From Bacteroidota bacterium (GTDB lineage: Bacteria; Bacteroidota; Bacteroidia; Chitinophagales; LD1): a stretch of DNA of 8,542 nucleotides. The DNA lies in NCBI GenBank assembly GCA_028288545.1, contig JAQBNQ010000579.1:1-8542 (forward strand), read 5' to 3'. A program made the position numbers and the translations under genes. Below, one piece after another: positions 1-7,374 of this stretch; the stretch's first letter is position 1; each line of letters begins with the position of its first letter. The notes below the pieces were generated by a model. It was not told where the DNA came from and searched no databases. It worked only from the letters and a program-made list of their open reading frames with translations.

Positions 1-2075
1 TTACCCAATATATATCCACCCTGCACCATAAATTTAGAATACCCTATAACAGGAATCTGCAGGCGATGCACCAACTGTACCGAAAATTTATGATAGGTAT
101 AATCGCCATTAAACAATTGATTTTTTAAACCAATCGTGTATTTAAAAGTTATACTGGGTGTTTTTGTTTGCAGTGGTGAGCGATAAGTATAATACTCGTA
201 CCAATTGTCGGTTTTGCAATAGCGGAGGTCGGCGGATAATTCGGTGACGTTAAATCCGGGCATGTAAACAGTACCACCTTTATTATCCGAACCGGTGAAA
301 TTGAAAACACCGGGCACGGAATAAAACCTCTTGTCCGAAAAAATAATATTGCTTGAAAGTCCTTTCAGCCAGTCGCGTTCGTAATAAAGATTGAATGCTT
401 GTATCTTCATTACCTTACTTAAAGTGTAACCGCCGATAAGCGTAAGGATATTATCATAGCTGAACAAGGGATTGTCGTTACCCAACACCTGCATGTCACT
501 CATGAATTCGGCTTCAATAGCGTGCCATCGGTTATATTTTGCGGGCAAAAGTGTACGTGCGTTTAAAGAATATTTCCAGGCTTTATCTTTGGTGCCGTAG
601 GCTGCATAGGCACCCAGGTAAAGCCTGTCGCTTAGGGCTGCGTTGGTGCGCACTCCCATTCTAAAGCGCCAGCCCTCAACGTTATTTAAACTCACTATGC
701 GGTATAAGCGCCCAAAGTCGAGCGGCCCCGCTTTAATATTTGCGGTTGTTACAAAAGTGCCGAGTACATCGAGCCCCCTGAATGCCGGTGTTGTACGGGC
801 GGTATCAAAATGATGATAGACGAGCTTTTCTGAAAGGGTTAAGGTGTTTATCCGCATTGAATCTATGTAGGCCTTGTTTCGTTTATAGGCATTGGCATCT
901 ACTATGTCATCTTTTACTTTGTTGATGGAATCTGGTATTGTAATGCCGGTGGCAATAAAGTTTCGTAGCGTGGTTCTATCGGCGCGAAGTCCCATTTTTC
1001 TTTTGTCCTTGGTGAGGCTGCCCTCCAGGTTTTGGTTTTCCTTTACCATTAACCAGTGCCCATCGAACAATTCGAAGGTTTGCTCTTCCAGCAATTCGTA
1101 GATGTAATCAAGATTTGCTTTTTCGTTGGGGCCAAAGGAAATGAATTTAATTCCCCAGGTGGCTGAGTCAATCCAGGCGTAACCCTTTTCGCAAAGGTCC
1201 TCGCGAACGCGGCCCACAAAATTAAGGCGATAGCTGGTGCGACCTTCAATTTTATCGGTATCGAGTACATGATAATTATAAACTCCTTTTGCTCCCGGCG
1301 AAAATGGCGAGATAAAGGACTTTTGAAATACTATGTGCACGTTCTCATAAGCATCGCTTACTTCAAAATGGTAGCCTATCAGTTTTACAAAGGCAGGGCT
1401 CTTGACGCCGGAAATTTTCTTGTAGTGAAGTATATTTATTTTTTTGTGAGGGTTTTTGCGGTAATAAGTTTCGCGGAATTCCTCCTGCACAAATAGTGGA
1501 ATGAATTCTTTGCCGATAATATCAGTATCTCTTTTCTCAAAAAAATATTTGAACGGCCGCAACACTTTTGAATTGACCATTTTTTGAGTGGGGTTCAAAA
1601 CCGAGTAGGTCATTTTTGTGTACTCGTGGTAGTAATAGCTGTTGATGTTACCGGGCCGGTTATCGTCTTTATGATCTAATACCTGGCGGTATATATATAA
1701 GGCGGTAGTATCTATCTCTCTTTTTTTACGCTTTTTGCCAGGCTTTATTACAACTTCTTTCAAATTGATATTGCCGGAACTTAGCTCTACTTCTACTTTG
1801 TTGCTTTGGCCGTTTTTGATGGCCACTTCATTTGCCTGGTAGCCGAGATAAGAAACGACAATGGCATTTACTTTTTGAAAGGATGTGATCCTGAAAATTC
1901 CGAGAGAATCCGTGCGCGTGGTAACAAAAGAGCCTTTGAACCGAACATTGGCATCGGAGATTACTTCACGCGTTTTTTTATCAACTACTCTTCCCTCAAC
2001 CGTGGTGGATTGTGAAAAACAGGAGAAAAAACCCGATAAGGAAAGTAGAATAAAAAATGCTCTTGTACCCTTCAT
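1..2075 (-). CDS. DUF5686 / carboxypeptidase-regulatory-like outer-membrane protein (C-terminus cut by window edge)
   Basis: The reading frame is open from ATG at 2075 to the left window edge: 691 codons are visible and no stop is reached. Residues 1-22 are a Sec-type signal peptide (MKGTRAFFILLSLSGFFSCF, then SQ); the FFSC context is a poor lipobox, so signal peptidase I cleavage is more likely. Residues about 25-108 form a CarboxypepD_reg-like beta-sandwich (VEGRVVDKKTREVISDANV, TDSLGIF, VSYLGYQ, ending LKEVVI). A basic patch (KPGKKRKKRE, 111-120) and a long DUF5686-type region follow. The last visible part has alternating aromatic and polar strands resembling an outer-membrane beta-barrel. 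Family members are Bacteroidota-specific, usually somewhat over 800 residues, and of unknown function. It is the last visible gene of the minus-strand block, 110 bases after the atpZ-like stop. CAAATTTG at 2099-2106 is one base off a -7 element, so a private promoter is possible but weak. Family call is firm; function is unknown. Confidence 0.88.
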   Translation of the reverse strand, partial: MKGTRAFFILLSLSGFFSCFSQSTTVEGRVVDKKTREVISDANVRFKGSFVTTRTDSLGIFRITSFQKVNAIVVSYLGYQANEVAIKNGQSNKVEVELSSGNINLKEVVIKPGKKRKKREIDTTALYIYRQVLDHKDDNRPGNINSYYYHEYTKMTYSVLNPTQKMVNSKVLRPFKYFFEKRDTDIIGKEFIPLFVQEEFRETYYRKNPHKKINILHYKKISGVKSPAFVKLIGYHFEVSDAYENVHIVFQKSFISPFSPGAKGVYNYHVLDTDKIEGRTSYRLNFVGRVREDLCEKGYAWIDSATWGIKFISFGPNEKANLDYIYELLEEQTFELFDGHWLMVKENQNLEGSLTKDKRKMGLRADRTTLRNFIATGITIPDSINKVKDDIVDANAYKRNKAYIDSMRINTLTLSEKLVYHHFDTARTTPAFRGLDVLGTFVTTANIKAGPLDFGRLYRIVSLNNVEGWRFRMGVRTNAALSDRLYLGAYAAYGTKDKAWKYSLNARTLLPAKYNRWHAIEAEFMSDMQVLGNDNPLFSYDNILTLIGGYTLSKVMKIQAFNLYYERDWLKGLSSNIIFSDKRFYSVPGVFNFTGSDNKGGTVYMPGFNVTELSADLRYCKTDNWYEYYTYRSPLQTKTPSITFKYTIGLKNQLFNGDYTYHKFSVQLVHRLQIPVIGYSKFMVQGGYILG

Positions 2076-2185
2076 TTAAAACTGCCTGCCAACACAACCA
2101 AATTTGAGACCTTAAAGTTGCGGCATAGTTAAGTCGCCTTTTGTTAATTTTTAAGTTTTTTGGTAAAAGCATCGGTTAACAGGCA

Positions 2186-2410
2186 CTATTTGTCTTTCAA
2201 TATACCTTTAAAGCCAACGTAGAAACCAAGAACCAGGAAAATTACGGAGCAACCGAGGGTGTAATAGGGGGCGGATGTTTTTTGCCATTTATCCAATTCG
2301 TATCCAATAAATACGCCCGTACCAACTATGCCGGCTATTTGAAAACCCAAACCTGAGTACTTTAAATAGTTGTTGACTTCGGTTTTGCCTTTATTGAGTG
2401 GATCGTTCAT
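2186..2410 (-). CDS. atpZ: AtpZ/AtpI family F-ATPase-associated small membrane protein
   Basis: A 74-residue protein with a short polar N-terminus and two predicted transmembrane helices, about residues 17-38 (glycine-rich: SGLGFQIAGIVGTGVFIGYEL) and 50-69. They are joined by a short loop starting DKWQKTS, and the C-terminus is basic (KGILKDK). The glycine spacing of helix 1 followed by GYELDKW is typical of the ATPase_gene1 (AtpZ/AtpI) family. Relatives assist c-ring assembly of the F1Fo ATP synthase or, with AtpI in bacilli, have been linked to Mg2+/Ca2+ supply. The family is usually encoded just before atpB, but the next gene here is a DUF5686 gene, and no ATP synthase subunit is visible. 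It lies 137 bases after the bactofilin stop on the same strand. The family call rests on length, topology and motif; the exact role is inferred. Confidence 0.8.
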   Translation of the reverse strand: MNDPLNKGKTEVNNYLKYSGLGFQIAGIVGTGVFIGYELDKWQKTSAPYYTLGCSVIFLVLGFYVGFKGILKDK

Positions 2411-2458
2411 GAGGTATAGTTATGGCAATAAGGAATTAAAGAATTGAATACCATTTGC

Positions 2459-2481
2459 GATTAACGATTTTAGATTAACGA
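2459..2481. repeat. Direct repeat of GATTAACGA in the bactofilin-atpZ gap
   Basis: GATTAACGA occurs at 2459-2467 and again at 2473-2481, a 14-base period. Closer to the bactofilin stop, 2521-2550 is a degenerate run of ACTA/TACT words. On the transcribed minus strand both lie between the bactofilin stop and the AtpZ start. No hairpin with a T-tract is seen, so read-through between the genes is plausible. No function is known. Confidence 0.5.
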
Positions 2482-2547
2482 AGTAAAAGGCGGGTTGGCC
2501 TGGTAGAAACCGGTATTTTCTAATTACTAAATACTCAATACTAACTA

Positions 2548-2970
2548 CTAAACGGCAGCTTGCGAGTACTTAGGTCTTGCAACGGGTTTGTCTTCGCTTT
2601 CGCTGCGGGCAACGCTCATGCCCATAATGCACTTACCGCTAAAGGTAGCGCCTTCTTCAACTACTAACTTTTTGATCTTAATGTCGCCAACAACGTGGGC
2701 GGTTTTGCTGAGGATAAGCAGTTCTGTAACTTCTATGTTGCCATTTACGCGGCCATCTATGTAGGCGTTTTGGCAAAGAATATCGCCTTCAATAATACCT
2801 GTAACGCCCACTACTGTTTTGGATTTGCTGGTTACAGTACCTTTTACTTTACCATCAATGCGCACATCACCTTCGGTGCTTACATCGCCATTAATAGTAG
2901 TTCCCTGACCAAACTGGTTCATTACGCGCAACGCGGCGCTGGCTTCTTCTGCTTTATTTTTTCCGAACAT
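2548..2970 (-). CDS. Bactofilin (DUF583), polymer-forming cytoskeletal protein
   Basis: A 140-residue protein with the full bactofilin layout. It has a short N-terminal tail (MFGKNKAEEASAALR), a beta-helical DUF583 core at about 21-115 and a disordered charged tail at 119-140 (ARSESEDKPVARPKYSQAAV). The core shows the rung pattern of hydrophobic-G-D/N turns: TTINGDV, VRIDGKVKGTV, GIIEGDI, AYIDGRVNGNIEV, AHVVGDIKIKKLVVEEGATFSG. Bactofilins polymerise without nucleotide into filaments beneath the inner membrane and place cell-wall enzymes. The opening MFGKNK resembles the short hydrophobic-plus-basic membrane-targeting peptide described for other bactofilins. It starts 46 bases after the stop of the M23 peptidase gene, the classic partner. 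The ATG at 2970 is chosen because it yields this N-terminus. Family call is very secure; the peptidase partnership is inferred from context. Confidence 0.95.
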   Translation of the reverse strand: MFGKNKAEEASAALRVMNQFGQGTTINGDVSTEGDVRIDGKVKGTVTSKSKTVVGVTGIIEGDILCQNAYIDGRVNGNIEVTELLILSKTAHVVGDIKIKKLVVEEGATFSGKCIMGMSVARSESEDKPVARPKYSQAAV

Positions 2971-2993
2971 AATTCGAGGTTTTAAAGATTTGA

Positions 2994-3015
2994 CGCCTGC
3001 CCAAAATAGGCGGGG
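2994..3015. repeat. GC-rich mini-hairpin between peptidase and bactofilin genes (copy 1 of 3)
   Basis: CGCCTGCCC at 2994-3002, a short AT-rich loop (AAAAT) and AGGCGGGG at 3008-3015 form an imperfect inverted repeat; CCTGCC pairs with GGCGGG with one wobble. It lies just past the M23 stop codon (3017-3019, read on minus) and about 25 bases before the bactofilin ATG. It could therefore fold in the intercistronic mRNA. Related sequences sit at 3956-3977 and 7665-7679. Confidence 0.55.
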
Positions 3016-3016
3016 T

Positions 3017-3892
3017 CTAAAATACGATATAATCCTTAGGATTCAAACTCTTGCCCTCCTGCCAAAGTTCGAAATGGAGGTGCGGACCGGTGGAAAGTTC
3101 CCCTGTACTGCCTACTATGGCAATAACTTCGCCTGTTTTAACAAAATTACCCGCTTTTTTAACGAGTTTGGAGTTGTGTTTATAGATGGAAACGAGGTTG
3201 TTTTTATGCTGTATCTCAATCACATATCCCGTCTCCAGGGTGTAAGAAGCGGAAATTACCTTGCCGTCCAGCACGGCTACAACAGGGGCATCCTGCTTTG
3301 CTGCAATGTCAATACCGTAGTGCTCGGCCTGTTTGTTGTACTCGTCGGTTACATAGCCTTCAACAGGGTCCATTAGGTGCATCCGTTTTACCTCGTCCAC
3401 GGCCCCGCTGTTTTGATTGGCGGTGTAACTAAGGGCATAGTTTTCCTCTTCCTCTACCTGCTTACGTAATTCCTGGTCTTCGGGCTTAACATCGTTCAGG
3501 TTAATTTGCGACTTATCGAACTTGCTTTTGGCAGTGGCCTTGGGCTTTGTGGAATCAACATTGCCGCTGGCTACATTGGCCACGTCCTCCAGCCAAACCG
3601 CCCGGGCGTTAAGGGCCTCCTGCATAGAATCGGTCTTAAACTGCAACTGTAATATTTGCCCTCTGTAATTGTAATCGCCAAAGCCGGGGATGAAATATTT
3701 AAGGGGGGTATAAATGATGGCTGAGGCGGTTAAGAAGATAAGGGTAAAGCTGATAACGCTCAAAAACACCCAAACATTGGTACGGGTAAGGCTCAAGGAG
3801 AACTTCTCCTCAAATGTTTCATCATTCAGGACCACGAACCTGAACTTGTTTTTCAGGTTTTTATTGGGTTTTGTCTTTAATCCTTCAGCCAT
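3017..3892 (-). CDS. Membrane-anchored M23 (LytM-type) peptidoglycan endopeptidase
   Basis: A 291-residue protein with a basic cytoplasmic N-terminus (1-39, including KNKFRFVVLNDETFEEKFS), one transmembrane helix (about 40-61, VWVFLSVISFTLIFLTASAII) and a periplasmic linker (62-175, with a charged helical segment QELRKQVEEEEN at 140-151). A C-terminal LytM/M23 domain covers about 178-291. The metal and catalytic residues are all present: H191 and D195 in HYGID, H239 in YKH, and H271/H273 in GPHLHFE. An active zinc endopeptidase cutting peptide cross-bridges is therefore expected, not a degenerate NlpD/EnvC-like activator. There is no cleavable signal, so it should stay anchored in the inner membrane with its N-terminus inside the cell. 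The bactofilin gene follows after 46 bases, and the porW/sprE-like gene is divergent upstream. TAGCTTTA (minus strand, 3913-3906) is one base off a -7 element, a weak promoter candidate. ATG at 3892 gives the conserved-looking basic N-terminus. Confidence 0.93.
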   Translation of the reverse strand: MAEGLKTKPNKNLKNKFRFVVLNDETFEEKFSLSLTRTNVWVFLSVISFTLIFLTASAIIYTPLKYFIPGFGDYNYRGQILQLQFKTDSMQEALNARAVWLEDVANVASGNVDSTKPKATAKSKFDKSQINLNDVKPEDQELRKQVEEEENYALSYTANQNSGAVDEVKRMHLMDPVEGYVTDEYNKQAEHYGIDIAAKQDAPVVAVLDGKVISASYTLETGYVIEIQHKNNLVSIYKHNSKLVKKAGNFVKTGEVIAIVGSTGELSTGPHLHFELWQEGKSLNPKDYIVF

Positions 3893-3955
3893 AAAAATTT
3901 GCCGCTAAAGCTAATAACTGCCTTCAGCGTTTATTAAGTAATAAATTTGGCCACA

Positions 3956-3977
3956 CCTGCCCGTCCGTTCAGGCGGG
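3956..3977. repeat. GC-rich mini-hairpin (copy 2 of 3)
   Basis: CCTGCC at 3956-3961 pairs with GGCGGG at 3972-3977 (one wobble) around a 10-base loop CGTCCGTTCA. The right side, AGGCGGGGATT, recurs exactly at 7673-7683, and AGGCGGGG also at 3008-3015. It lies in the divergent intergenic region, where it could insulate the two transcription units. Confidence 0.55.
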
Positions 3978-3981
3978 GATT

Positions 3982-4087
3982 CACAGATTAATTCAGTTAA
4001 AAATGAGCTGGTTTAGCTGCTTTTTAAAGGTTTTTTTCTTCTCCGTTTTTTAAATCTGTGTATCTGTGGCCATGAATTTTGAATTTT
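3982..4087. repeat. CACAGATT / AATCTGTG inverted repeat with internal 8-base direct repeat
   Basis: CACAGATTA at 3982-3990 is inverted at AAATCTGTG (4052-4060), about 60 bases apart. ATCTGTG is then directly repeated at 4062-4068, a period of 8 bases. A tandem GAATTTT pair follows (4074-4080, 4081-4087). The reverse complement of the GGATT array at 7591-7621 begins AAATCCGTGTAATC, close to AAATCTGTGTATC here, so the two loci probably share one repeat family. Confidence 0.5.
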
Positions 4088-4194
4088 CAATATGCATTTC
4101 CTATTGTCTTAGCGTCTTTGTGGTAATGCATTTATATCTTAGCCGCTAAATAGCACTTAATTTTGCTTCGACTTTTATTTTAGGCAAAACGAAA

Positions 4195-4202
4195 TATTTT
4201 TG
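4195..4202 (+). promoter_or_regulatory. Bacteroidota-type -7 element (TATTTTTG) upstream of porW/sprE
   Basis: TATTTTTG matches the Bacteroidota sigma-A -7 consensus TAnnTTTG exactly. Transcription would begin around 4207-4210, leaving a leader of roughly 40 bases before the TTG start. No good -33 TTTG lies at the usual spacing; the nearest upstream TTTG (4162-4165) is about 29 bases away. The call rests mainly on the -7 match and its position. Confidence 0.4.
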
Positions 4203-4246
4203 TTGTTTAAGTGTTAAATGCGTGTTAGCCTAAAACCCTGTTAAAA

Positions 4247-7200
4247 TTGAAGCTGCCAAAGGTATTAATATTTTCTTTTTACGTGTTGTTGTTAATACTT
4301 TTTGGGTGTTCCACCACCAACCATGGTGTGTTGCCCAAGCAGGCTTACCAGGATTTGACCTCGCATTACAATGCCTATTTTAATAGCAGCGAAAAACTAA
4401 AGAACGTTTTTAAGCTGGCCGAATCTTACCATAAAGACAAATTTGATTCGGTGCTGCCGGTGTATTATTACACAGACCAAAAAGAGTTTGCCAGTTACGC
4501 CAGCGATTTGGATGACGTTATTAAACGTTCAACACTGGCTGTGCAACTACACACTACTGCTAACTGGACAGACGATCACTTTCTTTTAATTGGCGAAGCA
4601 CATTTTTTAAAGGGCGACTACGATAAAGCCAGCAACAGTTTTAAATACATTACCACCGAATTTAAAAACGGTGTTGATTATGTAAAGGTGATGAAGAGCC
4701 TGGGTAAAAAGCCGGGTAAGTATGTGCACGTAAAGAAAGTGGTGGTAAAACCAAAGGTAAACACGGTTATTAATAAAGACGGAACTACCTCGCTTGAAAA
4801 AGTTGACAACCGGCCCGAAGAATCTTTATGGATACATACACCGGCAAGATCTGAAGCGCTTGTATGGCTTATAAAAACTTACACCCGTCAGAAGAAGTAC
4901 GACCAGGCTTCGTCGGTGGTTACGTATACCAGGAGCGATGATCTTTTTTATAAAGATTATGATGCCGACCTTAACCTGGCCGAGGCCGATTTAAGAGTTG
5001 CCCAGAAAAATTATCAGCAGGCCATAGCGCCGCTGGAAAGTTATTTGGTGGCAAAAAAGGTACATCACAGCAAGCATTTATCGGTAAGGCCCTTGTTTGT
5101 GCTGGCACAATGCTACCAGGCATTAGGCAACAACGCAAAGGCTATTGAAAACTACAAGAAGGTTTTAAAGAGCCGGCCTAATTATGACATGGAGTTTTAT
5201 GCCAAAATTAAAATGGCAAAACTGGCACGTGGCGCCAGTAACAATAATGCCGAGATACGCGCCCTGCTTGCCAAAATGGCCCGTGACCAGAAATACAAAG
5301 ATTACTGGGACCAGGTGTACTACGAGTTGGCTTTAATTTCCCTTTCAGAAAATAACAGGGTGGAGGCCAGGAAATTTTTACATAAATCTGTTTCTAACTC
5401 TACTACTAATGATGATCAAAAAGCAAGCTCGTTTTTAAAACTGGCTGAACTGGATTATGAAGATGAAGTATATGTGAGTTCGAAGTTTTTTTACGACTCT
5501 ACTATTAGGTTTATGCCTAAGAACGATGCCCGATACCGCGATATTGAAGACCGCGATAAGGTGTTAAGCAGCCTGGTAAAGCAACTGAATATTATTTACG
5601 AGGAAGATAGTCTGCAAAAACTTGCGGGTTTGCCTAAAGACCAGATTGATAAGATAATTGCTGCAACGCTTGAAAGAAAACGCCGCGAGGAAGAGGAAAA
5701 AAAGGCTGCGCAGGAAGCAGCTAAACAGCAACAAAGCCTGTTTGGCAACACCAATCAAAATAACCCTAACAACCAGCAAAACCCCAATGCAGGGCCTAGT
5801 TGGTATTTTTATAATACTACAGCACGGGCTACCGGCTATAACGACTTTATAAGAAAGTGGGGAAGGAGAAACCTGGAAGAGAACTGGAGAAGAAAAAATA
5901 AGAGCAGCGCCACCACCGAAGACGAAAACGGAACAGCCGTTGATACTGCCACTGCAAAAAAGGATAGCATAGAAAAGCCAAAGGGAACACCAGAGGAACA
6001 AATGTATGCCAACATACCTACCACGGCAGAGAAAATGACCAAATCGGCGGATAGGTTGGTGGATGCTTATTATACGGCAGGTACTATTTATAAGGATGGC
6101 TTGGAAAGCTACCCTAAGGCGCAGGAAATGTTTGAAACGTTGAATGCCCGCTACCCTAAAAATAAATTGCTGCTTGAAAGTTATTACAACTTATACCTGA
6201 TAGCCCTTAAGCGAAAGCAAAACGATCTGGTTGAAAAATATAAAGGGCTCATTTTATCCGAATTCCCCGAAAGCGTGATTGCTAAGGTGTTGCGCGACCC
6301 TAATTATATTAACGAGGCCAAGAAAAAGGATCATGCGGTGGATGAATATTTTCAGGAGGCTTATAATGATTACGCCAATGGCCGCTTAGACAGCGCCTGG
6401 TATAAGACCCAAATGAGCAATGTTATTTTTAAGCCGAATCCGCTGAGTGCAAAATTTCAGTTGCTGGATGCCCTGATACTTTCTAAAGAGAATCGTTTGC
6501 TTGATTATGTACAGGCGCTTAATAAAATAGTGAACACGAGCAGCGACGCGGCCGTTAAGAAAACAGCAGCCGACCTGCTTTCGCTGCTTAATAAATCTGC
6601 TTTGCCGCAGGTTGACTTAAGTAAGGATACAAGCCGCAGGGATTCATTGAATGCTATTTACGGAAGACATGAAGCTACCATCATAACAGTAAACACCGGC
6701 AAACCCGATAGCGCCGAAATGACGGAAGTACAAAAGCTGGAGGCTGCGCGACAAACTGCTATTAAAAAGGGATTGTACAAGAACACTGATACAGTGCAAA
6801 AGCAGGCGGGCACTGTAAAAGATACTGCAGCAATTCAGCAAGGTGGTGCTACCAGTATTGAAGATGCCCTGAAGGCCGCAGAGCAGCAGGAGGATACTAC
6901 CTCACCGTATAAGCGTAGCGACCAGGAGGTGCATTACTTCATTATCTACATTAAAGATCCCGCTGTTACGCAGGGAGCCATTATGAGTACCATGGCAATG
7001 GTGGATGCTTTTAATTCGCTACAGTATTCGGGCAGAAAATTGCAATCGAAACCTGTTACCATAAATAAGGACAACCGGGTACTTACTGTAAGGCAGTTTA
7101 AAAATAAGGAGGATGTACTTGCCTATTATAACAGTATAAAAACGCAGGGCCAGCTTTTTACAGGACTTAAGCCGGGACAATTTGCTATTACCGCTATCTC

Positions 7201-7282
7201 TACTTCTAACTTCAGCACCCTGATATCTGAAAAGGATGTGGACCTTTATATCAATAAGTTTTTTAACCGGGTTTATAAGTAG
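4247..7282 (+). CDS. porW: T9SS/gliding periplasmic TPR lipoprotein, PorW/SprE family
   Basis: A 1011-residue lipoprotein. Its signal peptide ends in the lipobox LFG-C with C21 acylated. In P. gingivalis PorW (SprE in Flavobacterium johnsoniae) is needed for type IX secretion and contacts the PorK/PorN ring, probably linking it to the outer-membrane translocon. Family hallmarks visible here are an N-terminal YNAYFNSSEK... DSVLPVYYY segment (41-75) and TPR-like helical pairs at about 107-140, 202-265, 283-313 and 353-420. A charged coiled-coil and Q/N-rich linker (475-515) leads to WYFYN (519-523), FIRKWGRRNLEENWRRKNKS (534-553), more TPR-like helices (602-675) and a C-terminal domain (895-1011, starting VHYFIIYI). 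The start is TTG at 4247: an in-frame TAG at 4226-4228 leaves no upstream ATG, and only a CTG at 4238 competes. A Lys/Val-rich insert lies at about 150-190. It is divergent from the M23-bactofilin genes. Family call is strong; the symbol could equally be sprE. Confidence 0.88.
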   Translation: MKLPKVLIFSFYVLLLILFGCSTTNHGVLPKQAYQDLTSHYNAYFNSSEKLKNVFKLAESYHKDKFDSVLPVYYYTDQKEFASYASDLDDVIKRSTLAVQLHTTANWTDDHFLLIGEAHFLKGDYDKASNSFKYITTEFKNGVDYVKVMKSLGKKPGKYVHVKKVVVKPKVNTVINKDGTTSLEKVDNRPEESLWIHTPARSEALVWLIKTYTRQKKYDQASSVVTYTRSDDLFYKDYDADLNLAEADLRVAQKNYQQAIAPLESYLVAKKVHHSKHLSVRPLFVLAQCYQALGNNAKAIENYKKVLKSRPNYDMEFYAKIKMAKLARGASNNNAEIRALLAKMARDQKYKDYWDQVYYELALISLSENNRVEARKFLHKSVSNSTTNDDQKASSFLKLAELDYEDEVYVSSKFFYDSTIRFMPKNDARYRDIEDRDKVLSSLVKQLNIIYEEDSLQKLAGLPKDQIDKIIAATLERKRREEEEKKAAQEAAKQQQSLFGNTNQNNPNNQQNPNAGPSWYFYNTTARATGYNDFIRKWGRRNLEENWRRKNKSSATTEDENGTAVDTATAKKDSIEKPKGTPEEQMYANIPTTAEKMTKSADRLVDAYYTAGTIYKDGLESYPKAQEMFETLNARYPKNKLLLESYYNLYLIALKRKQNDLVEKYKGLILSEFPESVIAKVLRDPNYINEAKKKDHAVDEYFQEAYNDYANGRLDSAWYKTQMSNVIFKPNPLSAKFQLLDALILSKENRLLDYVQALNKIVNTSSDAAVKKTAADLLSLLNKSALPQVDLSKDTSRRDSLNAIYGRHEATIITVNTGKPDSAEMTEVQKLEAARQTAIKKGLYKNTDTVQKQAGTVKDTAAIQQGGATSIEDALKAAEQQEDTTSPYKRSDQEVHYFIIYIKDPAVTQGAIMSTMAMVDAFNSLQYSGRKLQSKPVTINKDNRVLTVRQFKNKEDVLAYYNSIKTQGQLFTGLKPGQFAITAISTSNFSTLISEKDVDLYINKFFNRVYK

Positions 7283-7326
7283 ACTGTTCTGCCTTTTGCG
7301 GAATGTTAATCGCTTAATCTAAGATT

Positions 7327-7360
7327 CTACTTTCTTTTGCCTTGATGCAAAATAAAGTAG
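7327..7360. repeat. 14-bp-stem imperfect hairpin after porW/sprE, possible terminator
   Basis: CTACTTTCTTTTGC (7327-7340), loop CTTGAT, and GCAAAATAAAGTAG (7347-7360) form a 14-bp stem with one mismatch. It lies 45 bases after the stop of the PorW/SprE gene. It is followed by A-rich rather than T-rich sequence, so it is not a canonical plus-strand intrinsic terminator, but it could end or protect the mRNA. Similar CTACTTTCTTTTGC hairpins are, from memory, frequent intergenic repeats in related genomes. Confidence 0.6.
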
Positions 7361-7374
7361 CAAAGAAAAAATCA

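Larger units (their letters stand above)
3893..4246. other. Divergent intergenic region rich in short repeats
   Basis: These 354 bases between two divergent genes contain no convincing ORF or RNA gene. From left to right they hold a weak minus-strand promoter candidate for the peptidase, a GC-rich hairpin (3956-3977), inverted and direct copies of a CACAGATT/AATCTGTG word (3982-4068), a tandem GAATTTT pair (4074-4087), the word CTTAGCGTCTTTGTGGT (4109-4125) and an exact plus-strand -7 element (4195-4202). Words of the type CACAGATT and CTTTGTGG recur in intergenic DNA of many Bacteroidota; that is recollection, not a search. Confidence 0.6.

Noticed and set aside
1049..1270. Minus-strand frame of 73 codons and other small frames between 892 and 2079
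   Set aside because: All lie out of frame or antisense within the DUF5686 gene, which reads continuously from 2075 to the window edge.
2990..3376. Plus-strand frame of 128 codons
   Set aside because: Antisense to the catalytic domain of the M23 peptidase, which carries a full set of family motifs.
4117..4142. TTTG (4117-4120) plus TATCTTAG (4135-4142) as a promoter for PorW/SprE
   Set aside because: The 14-base spacer is too short for the Bacteroidota -33/-7 arrangement and the -7 box has a mismatch; the exact TATTTTTG at 4195 is better.
5564..6042. Two long minus-strand frames inside the PorW/SprE gene
   Set aside because: They are antisense to the charged coiled-coil and Q/N-rich linker; runs of Phe, Leu and Ser are the expected mirror of Glu/Lys-rich codons.
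7287..7303. Small hairpin TTCTGC/GCGGAA just after the PorW/SprE stop as an intrinsic terminator
   Set aside because: Only six pairs including a wobble, and no T-tract follows; the 14-bp hairpin at 7327-7360 is the better candidate for the transcript end.
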